NCBI RefSeq assembly: GCF_021502655.1
Contig: NZ_JAKFFT010000007.1
Span: forward strand, 248,001 to 312,000
Length of the DNA stretch: 64,000 bases
From: Dyadobacter sp. CY347
Lineage (GTDB): Bacteria; Bacteroidota; Bacteroidia; Cytophagales; Spirosomataceae
Direction: 5' to 3'
Shown here: in pieces, positions 1 through 7,998 of the stretch
Layout of the letters: every line of letters starts with the position of its first letter
How positions within the stretch are numbered: position 1 is the stretch's first letter
The notes under the pieces: generated by a model
Told to the model about the DNA's origin: nothing
Database searches by the model: none
The model's input: only the letters and a program-made list of their open reading frames with translations
Position numbers and translations under genes: made by a program

Positions 1-2258
1 CGGCTGTCTAGTGGGAGGCCGAAGGGTTTTTGTTTGGTTAGGTAATATTTGATCTCTTTTTCTGCGACGGTTTTTGGGAAAACGTTGAGGTTCAGGAGTT
101 GGTCCCAAACTAGGTTGTATTTCTGGCTCCATGAGTCTTTATTGTCGAAAGTGAGGGCGTAATGGTCGCCGGTGTCGGCTAGTTGCATCCACTTTTTGGC
201 GAAATCTTTTACCAATGCATTTACTTCGGCTGCTTCCTTGGTGTCGCCGAGCTGCTCAGCCATTTTTGCGTACGAAGCCAATCCCATAATGGCCTTGATC
301 GACAAGTTCGCATTGCGGGCGAGGTGGCCGGCGAAATCGTCGGTGCAAAGCTGGTTGGCTGGATCGAAACCTTCTTTTTTCAGGTAATTGGCCCAGATAC
401 TCAGCACTTTCCAATGTTTCTTGGCAAACTCAATGTTGTTTTCGGCTTTGCAAATAGCGTAAGTCAGCGTTAGCATGTTGCCGGATTCTTCAACGGGCAT
501 GTCTTCGCCGTAAGTCTGGCCATTTGCGAGCGGGTAAGTGCCAACGTCATGCGCGGCGAAAGGTTTGGTCCATTTGCCGCTTTCAGAATAATAAAAAATC
601 GGTTCCATCATTCCTTTCAACAATGCTGGATTGTAGAGCAGGAATAATGGCGCCGACGGATAAGTGATATCAACCGTTCCGATAGAACCATTGCTGAAAT
701 TTTCTTTGGATAAAAACAAAGGTATGCCCGAAGGATCAGCGACCAACTTATGTGCCGAAATCGCCTGACGGTAAGCCAAAACGCAAAGCTCTGCATATTG
801 CTTTCCACCCGCTTTAAGCGCATCCTGATAGATCATTTCGTCAGTTGCCTCACATTCTTTCATCACTTTGTCAAAGTCCTTTTCGGCATTGGCGAGCTCA
901 CGTTCGATGGTTTTATTGCCATCTTTATTCCACCAGGGCCGCAGGTTTTGACCAAAATATTGAACGGAATACACATCGTCATATCCTAAAATAGCATGAA
1001 GAGATTTGCTTTCCGGACCGATCTTGTTGTCAAATGCAAGCACATAGGCCATTGACCTGCTGTCTGCATTGGCGGCATCGCGCTGATTTGCAGTTACAGA
1101 GCCGCTTTTAGAAAACATCTCAATCAGCTCACTCGAAGGGCCAAATCCTGAGCTTTTGACAAACTTATGCGGAGCTGACAAAAAAGCGCGGCCCCAGTCA
1201 ATGCGGACATCATCCCCTTTGCGGCCCAGTACTTTCTGTTCGGCATTGGTAAGCGACAGCAAAAAGAAATCGTCCCGTGCTTCCCGCTTTCCAACGACCT
1301 GCTGGCTGGCATCATTAACTGCCCAAAGTCCGGAAACAGCATTCAATATCTCAACGTCGTGCGTCTGTTTGTCCGTAGATTCTACGTCGTAAACAACATA
1401 GTTAACAGGTCGGGAAATTAAATTTAAGTCCTTTAAAATAAGGGGAGCAACAAAGCGGGCTTTCAACTGGATTGGGCCGGCCTGGAAAGTATAAACCGTT
1501 TGCGTAGCCGTCATTTCAAAAGCAACCTGTTTTGCCGGCTGGACCACATTAGCGCCTTTCAGCGCGATTTCATCTGCAAGTCCAATGTCGATATAGCCCG
1601 GGCCAGCGCCGTTTTTACAATAAGCGGCCAGAATATTTTTGCCTTTTTTCAGTGCTTTTCTTGCTGATGCACTAATGGGTTTGAATTCGTAATCGCCTGT
1701 ATAGCAAGGAGAACAATCAAATGCAGGAACACCATTAATGAAAACCTGCACGTCATCGTCGTGGAAAATGTTCAGGGTTGGTTTTTCAAAATCAGCGGCG
1801 GTTAATGTGAATTCACGGCGATACCAAATTTCCTGCGGAAACTCCGTGCCGCCTTTCAGCATAGCATCATTCCGGTCTTTGGTGCCAAACGGTGCCGGGC
1901 CTTGTTTCCAGGTGCTAACATTATAACCCTCTTTATACCACCAGTTTGGATCGGGTTTTACGGTAGTAAACTTTGCTGTATATGCGGCTTGTTTGGCGGT
2001 TGGCAAAATCGTTTTCATAACCGGTGCAGGCGCGCCCATGAAGCGGTAAGTCTTCCCGTCAACTCGGATTAATCCGTCCATCGGATGCGGCTTGCCCGTC
2101 CAATGCTTTGTGATGGAGCCATTTAGCTCATTGCCGAATGACCAAACGCTGGTATAAGGGTCAATAGTAATCAGAGGAACCGCAGGCGGCCGTAAAGTTT
2201 GGGCAAAAAGGAAGAACGGAGTGAAAAGAAGTAGCAAAAAGGACCAGTACTTCGTCAT
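1..2258 (-). CDS. GlutA-type glutaminase (DUF4964/DUF5127/DUF4965/DUF1793), partial
   Basis: The reading frame is open from the ATG at 2258 to the left window edge, giving about 752 residues with the C-terminus missing; family members are usually about 820 residues. The N-terminus MTKYWSFLLLLFTPFFLFAQ is a signal peptide cut after FAQ, so the enzyme is periplasmic or exported. The next part (PYTSVWSFGNELNGSITKHW, then a GK-PHPMDGLIRVDG stretch) is the DUF4964 start typical of secreted glutaminase-A proteins. Near residues 85-190 there is an inserted beta-sandwich-like module (EIWYRREFTL, then HDDDVQVFINGVPAF, as in galactose-binding domains). The later part is alpha-helical, with motifs such as VWDQLLNLNVFP of the DUF4965/DUF1793 region. 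The family hydrolyses glutamine to glutamate and ammonia, but activity here is inferred. It lies 69 bp downstream of the DsbD-like gene on the same strand. Confidence 0.85.
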   Translation of the reverse strand, partial: MTKYWSFLLLLFTPFFLFAQTLRPPAVPLITIDPYTSVWSFGNELNGSITKHWTGKPHPMDGLIRVDGKTYRFMGAPAPVMKTILPTAKQAAYTAKFTTVKPDPNWWYKEGYNVSTWKQGPAPFGTKDRNDAMLKGGTEFPQEIWYRREFTLTAADFEKPTLNIFHDDDVQVFINGVPAFDCSPCYTGDYEFKPISASARKALKKGKNILAAYCKNGAGPGYIDIGLADEIALKGANVVQPAKQVAFEMTATQTVYTFQAGPIQLKARFVAPLILKDLNLISRPVNYVVYDVESTDKQTHDVEILNAVSGLWAVNDASQQVVGKREARDDFFLLSLTNAEQKVLGRKGDDVRIDWGRAFLSAPHKFVKSSGFGPSSELIEMFSKSGSVTANQRDAANADSRSMAYVLAFDNKIGPESKSLHAILGYDDVYSVQYFGQNLRPWWNKDGNKTIERELANAEKDFDKVMKECEATDEMIYQDALKAGGKQYAELCVLAYRQAISAHKLVADPSGIPLFLSKENFSNGSIGTVDITYPSAPLFLLYNPALLKGMMEPIFYYSESGKWTKPFAAHDVGTYPLANGQTYGEDMPVEESGNMLTLTYAICKAENNIEFAKKHWKVLSIWANYLKKEGFDPANQLCTDDFAGHLARNANLSIKAIMGLASYAKMAEQLGDTKEAAEVNALVKDFAKKWMQLADTGDHYALTFDNKDSWSQKYNLVWDQLLNLNVFPKTVAEKEIKYYLTKQKPFGLPLDS

Positions 2259-2327
2259 AAAAGGATGTGGTTTCAGGAAAGGATTATACTAAATTTAGAC
2301 AAGAAATGAGATTGAACCCCGGGCTCC

Positions 2328-4433
2328 TTATTTCCGAAACGCCGCCTTTCCGCTATCCAGAAATGCTGCGAAATTGGCAGGATTCAAATCGTAATTCTTT
2401 GGCTTTACCAGCAGATTTCCTTCGTGATCCACCAGACAGTAATGTGGCTGGGCGTTGTTGTTGTATTTTACAATCTGCAAATCAGCATTTTGGGCGCCGA
2501 TGGTTTTTTTGATCTTGTTGTCATAGGTGGAAGTGTACCAGGCCGATTCGGGGAGTTCTGTTTTATCGTCTACATAAAGCGCCACGATCACGTAGTCATT
2601 GCGAAGACGTTGCTGAACCGCCGGATCAACCCAAACCCGCGCTTCCATTTCACGGCAATTGACGCAGCCGTGACCGGTGAAGTCGATGAAAACGGGCTTG
2701 TTAACCTTTTTTGCATAGGCTAATGCGTCTTTATAATCAAAGAAACCTTCCAGTTCGTGGGGAAGATGGAAAAGATCGGCGTATTTCCGCGTTTCGCCGG
2801 GCGCAATGGTTGAAGCGGCACCGGCAGTTCTTTTATTTAAATCAAAATCCAATGTCGATTGCGGCGGCAGGTAACCCGCCAATGCTTTCAAAGGCGCGCC
2901 CCACATGCCCGGGATCATGTATACGACGAATGTGAATGTAATGATGGATAAAAGCAACCGGGGCACGCTCACTTTTTCAAGCGGGGAATCATGCGGCGTT
3001 CTGATTTTGCCCAAAAGATAAAACCCTAACAAGCCGAAAATCACGATCCAGAATGCAAGATATATTTCCCTGTCCAGCAGTCGCCAGTGATAAACCTGAT
3101 CGGCAATGCTGAGAAATTTCAATGCTAATGCCAGTTCCAGGAAGCCCAAAACGACCTTTACGGTATTCAGCCAGCCACCGGATTTGGGTAAAGATTTTAA
3201 CCATTGCGGGAAAAGCGCAAACAATGTGAATGGGATCGCAAACGCCGCCGAAAATGACGCCATACCAATGATCGGCTTCACAACTTCGCCTCCCGCAGAA
3301 GCGACAAGCAAGCTTCCTACAATCGGTCCGGTGCAGGAAAAGGAGACCAAAACCAATGTAAATGCCATAAAGAAAACACCCGCATAACCGCCCTGATCGG
3401 CCTTTTGATCCATTTTATTGACAAAACCACTAGGCAGGACAATTTCAAAAAGTCCCAAAAATGATAATCCAAAAACAAAGAAAATGGCAAAAAACAGCAG
3501 GTTAGGAATCCAGTGCGTGCTTAGGAAATTGGCGAATGCCGGGCCATTTAACCGTGAAACCACAGTTCCTATTAATGTATAGATCAGCACGATGGAAATG
3601 CCGTAGATCAGTGCTTTTAATTTTCCTTTTTCCTGATTGGTGAAGTAACTCACGGTCATCGGGATAATCGGGAAAACGCAGGGCGTGAGCAATGCAACCA
3701 GCCCGGATAAGAATGCCGCCAAGGCAAAACCCCAGAGCGAAGTGTCCGTTTCAGGGTCTTCCGCTGTTAATGCTTGCTCCACAGCTGTATTGGCCTGCGG
3801 CGCTACGGCAGTGCTTGTAACGGAACTGGTGCCTGTTTGTGTTGCAGAATCAACATTTGCATTGGACGCCGCGGCCTCGCTTGTTGAAACTGCCGTTCCT
3901 GCTTCCGGTGTAGCAGCTCCGACGGTCGGTTGAGGGTCATTTGTTGCTGCGCCTGCCACAACTTTCAGTCCCTTGAACTCAAAATCATCATTGCCGGGAA
4001 TGCAGAGTCCCGTTACATGGCTGCAAGTCTGGTATTCGGAAGCTCCTTTGATGACCGGATGATCCGCAAGTACTTTTATAGTTTGCTTAAAAACGCCTTT
4101 CCCTTCAAAATAACGAACCTTTCCGCCCCAGACTTCTTCAAATTTCTCTTTTGGATTTTGCGGTTTCAGCTTACCTACAACTTCGAATGTATTGTTTTTT
4201 TCAAAATTAAAAGTCGTTAGCATAGGCCCCAGGTCCGGGTCGAAATCGCTGGAATAAATGTACCAGTCCTTGTTCACAATGGCCGTGAAAATCAGATCGA
4301 CAGTCTCGCCTTTTTTTACTTCCGGCTTTGAAAATGAATAGGTCCAGTGTGCTTTTGCTTTTTGAAGCTGGGAAAATACGGATTGCGTAAAAAATAGGCA
4401 AAGAACAAGGGAAATGAGAAGGCGGCGTTTCAT
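2328..4433 (-). CDS. DsbD-like thiol:disulfide interchange protein
   Basis: 701 residues. A signal peptide (residues 1-21, ending VFSQ) leads into a DsbD N-terminal-like periplasmic domain with a Cys137-x6-Cys144 pair. An Ala/Thr/Ser-rich linker follows (about 160-225), then a CcdA-type block of about eight membrane helices (about 232-515) with the conserved LLTPCVFPI (Cys252) and FSCTGPIVG motifs. A C-terminal thioredoxin-like domain carries the active site Cys590-Val-Asn-Cys593. DsbD proteins move electrons from cytoplasmic thioredoxin across the inner membrane to periplasmic thiol proteins, including cytochrome c maturation factors. All three redox modules have their cysteine pairs, so the protein looks functional. 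It is divergent from argB and upstream of the glutaminase gene. Confidence 0.93.
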   Translation of the reverse strand: MKRRLLISLVLCLFFTQSVFSQLQKAKAHWTYSFSKPEVKKGETVDLIFTAIVNKDWYIYSSDFDPDLGPMLTTFNFEKNNTFEVVGKLKPQNPKEKFEEVWGGKVRYFEGKGVFKQTIKVLADHPVIKGASEYQTCSHVTGLCIPGNDDFEFKGLKVVAGAATNDPQPTVGAATPEAGTAVSTSEAAASNANVDSATQTGTSSVTSTAVAPQANTAVEQALTAEDPETDTSLWGFALAAFLSGLVALLTPCVFPIIPMTVSYFTNQEKGKLKALIYGISIVLIYTLIGTVVSRLNGPAFANFLSTHWIPNLLFFAIFFVFGLSFLGLFEIVLPSGFVNKMDQKADQGGYAGVFFMAFTLVLVSFSCTGPIVGSLLVASAGGEVVKPIIGMASFSAAFAIPFTLFALFPQWLKSLPKSGGWLNTVKVVLGFLELALALKFLSIADQVYHWRLLDREIYLAFWIVIFGLLGFYLLGKIRTPHDSPLEKVSVPRLLLSIITFTFVVYMIPGMWGAPLKALAGYLPPQSTLDFDLNKRTAGAASTIAPGETRKYADLFHLPHELEGFFDYKDALAYAKKVNKPVFIDFTGHGCVNCREMEARVWVDPAVQQRLRNDYVIVALYVDDKTELPESAWYTSTYDNKIKKTIGAQNADLQIVKYNNNAQPHYCLVDHEGNLLVKPKNYDLNPANFAAFLDSGKAAFRK

Positions 4434-4523
4434 AATGTTTTAATTCTGCTTTGCTTAGTCAACGTAATTTTGCCAAAAAAATTCATCAATTAAAATTCCA
4501 CTTCCAACGCTGTCCGTTTCTGC

Positions 4524-4531
4524 TAACTTTG
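4524..4531 (+). promoter_or_regulatory. Bacteroidota -7 promoter box for argB
   Basis: TAACTTTG matches the Bacteroidota -7 consensus TAnnTTTG exactly and lies 31 bp before the argB ATG. No clear TTTG -33 element was found at the expected distance. Confidence 0.5.
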
Positions 4532-4562
4532 CGGCTCAAACACAGCATAAAATCCCACTACA

Positions 4563-5348
4563 ATGTCCCAAGCCCTTTATGTCGTTAAAATCGGCGGTAA
4601 TGTAATCGACAACCCCGAAGCCTGCACACGTTTCCTGAAAGACTTTGCTAAACTCGATGCTCCTAAAATCCTCGTCCACGGCGGCGGAAAAGTAGCGACG
4701 CAGATGGCCGCCAAATTGCAGATCGAAACGCAGATGGTAGAGGGCCGCAGGATCACGGATAAAGCCATGCTGGACGTTGTAACAATGGTTTACGGTGGAT
4801 TGGTCAATAAAAATCTTGTTGCACAGCTGCAAGCATTGAGCTGCAACGCCATCGGGCTTACCGGCGCTGACGGCGGCATCATACGTTCGGTCAAAAGACC
4901 TGTGAAAACCATTGATTATGGCTTTGTGGGAGATATTGAAGAAGTAAATGCAATGCAAGTGAATGCATTACTGGCCAGCAACCTCATTCCCGTCATCGCC
5001 CCGCTGACGTACAGCTCAGAAGGATTACTCCTCAACACCAATGCCGACACCATAGCCTCCGCAACGGCCGTCGCCATGGCAGAACTATTCGAAGTAAACC
5101 TGATTTACTGTTTCGAGAAAAAAGGCGTCCTATCCGATCCGGACGATGACAATGCCGTCATTTCCAACCTCAACCCAGCTTCCTATGCCGACTACAAATC
5201 ATCCGGCATCATCAACAAAGGCATGATCCCAAAACTGGAAAGTGCATTCGAAGCCTTAAATGAAGGCGTTAAGCAGGTTACCATTTGCCATGCGGATGAT
5301 TTGCTGGAAGCTGCGAGGTCGGCGGCAGGGACAGTGATTACGATATAA
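4563..5348 (+). CDS. argB: Acetylglutamate kinase
   Basis: 261 residues, normal for the family. It phosphorylates N-acetylglutamate (possibly N-succinylglutamate in some Bacteroidota) in the second step of arginine biosynthesis, in the cytoplasm. The amino-acid-kinase fold shows as VVKIGGNVI near the start, the glycine-rich VHGGGKVATQM loop, GLTGADGG in the middle, and INKGMIPKLESAFEAL near the C-terminus, all characteristic of acetylglutamate kinases. The ATG at 4563 follows a TAnnTTTG box by 31 bp. The gene stands alone here between dsbD and a DUF4143 ATPase; the other arginine gene in the window, argH, is 13 kb away on the opposite strand. This differs from the compact arg cluster common in the phylum. 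Confidence 0.93.
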   Translation: MSQALYVVKIGGNVIDNPEACTRFLKDFAKLDAPKILVHGGGKVATQMAAKLQIETQMVEGRRITDKAMLDVVTMVYGGLVNKNLVAQLQALSCNAIGLTGADGGIIRSVKRPVKTIDYGFVGDIEEVNAMQVNALLASNLIPVIAPLTYSSEGLLLNTNADTIASATAVAMAELFEVNLIYCFEKKGVLSDPDDDNAVISNLNPASYADYKSSGIINKGMIPKLESAFEALNEGVKQVTICHADDLLEAARSAAGTVITI

Positions 5349-5374
5349 TTCTCACAAATATCAAATCCTAAAAT

Positions 5375-5421
5375 AATCATTTGTAAATTTAGGAATTGAA
5401 TTCCTAAATTTACAAATGATT
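5375..5421. repeat. 23-bp perfect inverted repeat spanning the ATPase start codon
   Basis: Left arm 5375-5397 and right arm 5399-5421 are perfect reverse complements separated by a single G at 5398. The centre reads GGAATTGAATTCC. The right arm contains the ATG (5416-5418) of the following ATPase gene, so any transcript starting upstream could fold the start codon into a long hairpin. As DNA it is also a plausible operator or recognition site. Confidence 0.9.
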
Positions 5422-6567
5422 CAAAGAGAGCTCATTACAAAACTTAGCGAGATGCTGGATAAGTATCCCGTTATCAGTATTACCGGACCCAGGCAATCTG
5501 GCAAAACGACGCTCGCGAAAATGGTCAGACCAGATTATCAATATGTAAATCTGGAAAACCTGAGCGCCCGGGCATTTGCTAAGGATGATCCCGTAGGATT
5601 TTTGGAAACTTATCAAAATGGCGTCATTATTGACGAAGCTCAATATGTCCCTGAGCTATTTTCTTATCTTCAGGTTTATACAGATGAACGCAAGCGAAAG
5701 GGTGAGTACATTCTCACCGGCTCGCAGAATTTTCTGATGCTGGAACAGATTACGCAATCTCTGGCGGGCAGGGTTGCCATCTTTTATCTGCTTCCATTTT
5801 CCCTGAGTGAGTTGAAAAATACAGCCTATCAGCCCGAAAGCTGGGAAGAATATATCTTGTCTGGCTCTTATCCGCGCAAGCTCGTTGATGAAAGCGATGC
5901 CCCGACATTCTATGATAATTATCTGAGGACTTATATCGAACGTGACGTGAGGCAGGTTAAAAATATACTCGACCTTGGGCTTTTTCAGCGCTTTATCCAG
6001 CTTTTGGCTGGCAGAATCGGGCAATTATTCAATCAGCAAAGCTTAGGCGTTGAACTGGGGCTTGATAATAAAACAGTCAATGCATGGCTGTCAGTCCTCG
6101 AAACGTCCTTTATCGCATTTCGTCTTCAACCTTATTACCAAAATTTCAGCAAGCGTATTGTGAGCACGCCTAAGGTTTATTTTTATGATGTCGGGCTGGC
6201 TGCACATTTGCTTGGAATAAGCAGTTTAGAGCAATTGAACTTACATTTCGCGAAGGGCGCTTTATATGAAAACCTGGTAATCAATGAGCTCCAGAAGAAT
6301 GTATTAAATCAAGGAAAACAGCCGCATTTTTATTTTTGGCGTGATTATAGCCAAAATGAAATCGACTTATTGATTCAGGACGGGATAGCGTTGAAAGCTG
6401 TTGAAATCAAATCTGGCAAAACCATTCAAAGCGACTTCTTCAATGGGTTAAACCATTTCAAAAAAATAGCTGATAACGCGAACCTCAACTTAATTTATGG
6501 AGGAAAAGAATTCCAAAAAAGAAGTGAAGTTCTCGTATTGCCTATTAGTGATTTAGACAAGATATAA
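5416..6567 (+). CDS. AAA ATPase with DUF4143 domain
   Basis: 383 residues. The N-terminal AAA_14-type ATPase has Walker A GPRQSGKTT (Gly24 to Thr32, Lys30 binding phosphate) and Walker B GVIIDEAQ, followed by the sensor-like LTGSQNF. The C-terminal half is the DUF4143 region and ends in a PD-(D/E)xK nuclease-like signature: Asp317 in NEIDLLI, then Glu330-Ile-Lys332 in AVEIKSGKT. This family is widespread and often strain-variable in Bacteroidota; its role is unknown, with defence or mobile-element functions suggested. The start codon lies inside a perfect palindrome, which suggests self-control of translation or transcription. It has no clear operon partner. Confidence 0.88.
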   Translation: MIQRELITKLSEMLDKYPVISITGPRQSGKTTLAKMVRPDYQYVNLENLSARAFAKDDPVGFLETYQNGVIIDEAQYVPELFSYLQVYTDERKRKGEYILTGSQNFLMLEQITQSLAGRVAIFYLLPFSLSELKNTAYQPESWEEYILSGSYPRKLVDESDAPTFYDNYLRTYIERDVRQVKNILDLGLFQRFIQLLAGRIGQLFNQQSLGVELGLDNKTVNAWLSVLETSFIAFRLQPYYQNFSKRIVSTPKVYFYDVGLAAHLLGISSLEQLNLHFAKGALYENLVINELQKNVLNQGKQPHFYFWRDYSQNEIDLLIQDGIALKAVEIKSGKTIQSDFFNGLNHFKKIADNANLNLIYGGKEFQKRSEVLVLPISDLDKI

Positions 6568-6645
6568 GTTCACCAACCCTTTCTTAAATTATTTTAAAAT
6601 CAATTTTCTATTATTAAATTGCGTGGCGTAAACCCACTCAGTACC

Positions 6646-7974
6646 ATGCCGTTCCGAAAAGGCCTTTTGTTTGTGCTTTTGTTGTTGTGTGATTTTTGTG
6701 CAGGCCAGGTTCCGGAGTTTTATAAGGATGTCCAGCCCATCATTCATGCCAATTGCGTGCCGTGCCACCGGGCTGGCGAAGCGGCGCCATTTTCCCTCAT
6801 TACTTTTGAAGACGTAACGAAGCGATCCAAGTTCATAAAGGAGGTCGTAAGTTCGCGCTATATGCCGCCCTGGAAAGCGGATAACCATTATAATTCCTTT
6901 GCCAATGACCGCTCGCTGAGCGACAAGGACATTAAAACCATTGTAAGCTGGATCGATGGCGGCGCGCCCAAAGGAAAGCAGAATCTGAAAGCGGAGCAGG
7001 ATTTGCAGGCGCGGGTCAATGCGGGGACAGCTTATAAGCGCAAGCCAGATCTTTCTTTGAAAATGCAGGAGCCGTTTATGGTGAAGGGCGATGCGGCAGA
7101 GCGTTTTGTAATGTTCAAGATTCCTTTCGAAATGGCGCAAGAGGCTAATGTTGAGGCCATTGAATTTACTTCTAATAATAAAAAACTTATTCACCATGCC
7201 AATTTCGCGATCCACCCGGTTAGCGATCCTGCTATTGATCTTACTAACACAGTGGATTTTGTAGACCTTAGCGGGCCTTCCGGTGACAAATATTATGAGT
7301 GGGTCAAATACAAAAAAGAAATGACTTACTATGGCGGCTGGATTCCCGGAACCACCGTCGAAACTTACCCGGAAGACATGGGTTGGGTGATGCCAAAACG
7401 TGGCGTCGTGCTCGTAACCGTGCATTTCGGACCCTCTTCCCTGGATGCGGAAAGCATTGACGGCGTGAATATTTTCTTCAAAAAAACACCCATCAAGCGG
7501 AAAGTGAAAGTGATCAGCCTGGGCTCCGGCGGGATCGGGGAGAAGGACATTAGCCCGCCGTTCATGATTTTTGCGGATGAGGTCAAAAGCTTCCGTTTGC
7601 GGATCGCCAATAATCAGCCCGACGTTTCGTTGCTGTATGCCTGGCCGCATATGCATTACCTGGGCAAGGAATTTAAAGCCTATGCGACTACGGCAGCGGG
7701 AGATACGGTGAAGCTGGTGCATGTTCCTGCGTGGGACTTTCGCTGGCAGGAAATTTATAAATACAAAAAGCCATTATTATTACCAAAAGGCGCTGTGGTG
7801 CATGTAGAAGGCACTTATGACAACACGGCTGCCAATCCCGCCAACCCGCACAGCCCACCGGAACTGGTGATGTCAACAGGGAATATGCGGAGTGACCAGG
7901 AAATGATGACTTTGATTTTAATGTATGTAGAGCGTGAGGCCGGAGATGAAAATCTGGTCTTTAAATGGAATTGA
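6646..7974 (+). CDS. Cytochrome c-type haem / copper monooxygenase-like protein
   Basis: 442 residues from the ATG at 6646. An in-frame TTG at 6619 would add nine residues ahead of a good signal peptide (MPFRKGLLFVLLLLCDFCAG), so the ATG is preferred. A single c-type haem site Cys37-Val-Pro-Cys-His41 follows, with Met73 in YMPPW as a possible distal ligand. The rest resembles the copper type II ascorbate-dependent monooxygenase fold (peptidylglycine monooxygenase-like): LIHHANFAI, VTVHFGP and PHMHYLGKEF supply candidate copper histidines. Such haem-copper proteins are frequent in Bacteroidota and Planctomycetes, with no proven substrate. It is followed after 24 bp by the giant UnbV protein, probably in one operon. 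The periplasmic location and redox role are inferred. Confidence 0.82.
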   Translation: MPFRKGLLFVLLLLCDFCAGQVPEFYKDVQPIIHANCVPCHRAGEAAPFSLITFEDVTKRSKFIKEVVSSRYMPPWKADNHYNSFANDRSLSDKDIKTIVSWIDGGAPKGKQNLKAEQDLQARVNAGTAYKRKPDLSLKMQEPFMVKGDAAERFVMFKIPFEMAQEANVEAIEFTSNNKKLIHHANFAIHPVSDPAIDLTNTVDFVDLSGPSGDKYYEWVKYKKEMTYYGGWIPGTTVETYPEDMGWVMPKRGVVLVTVHFGPSSLDAESIDGVNIFFKKTPIKRKVKVISLGSGGIGEKDISPPFMIFADEVKSFRLRIANNQPDVSLLYAWPHMHYLGKEFKAYATTAAGDTVKLVHVPAWDFRWQEIYKYKKPLLLPKGAVVHVEGTYDNTAANPANPHSPPELVMSTGNMRSDQEMMTLILMYVEREAGDENLVFKWN

Positions 7975-7998
7975 ATTTCAACGGGTAAACATTGATAC

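Noticed and set aside
6589-7722. A 377-residue ORF on the minus strand across the haem/copper monooxygenase gene
   Set aside because: It is the shadow of a well-supported plus-strand gene, has no signal or family motif, and its composition is rich in His, Arg and Ile as expected for antisense reading.
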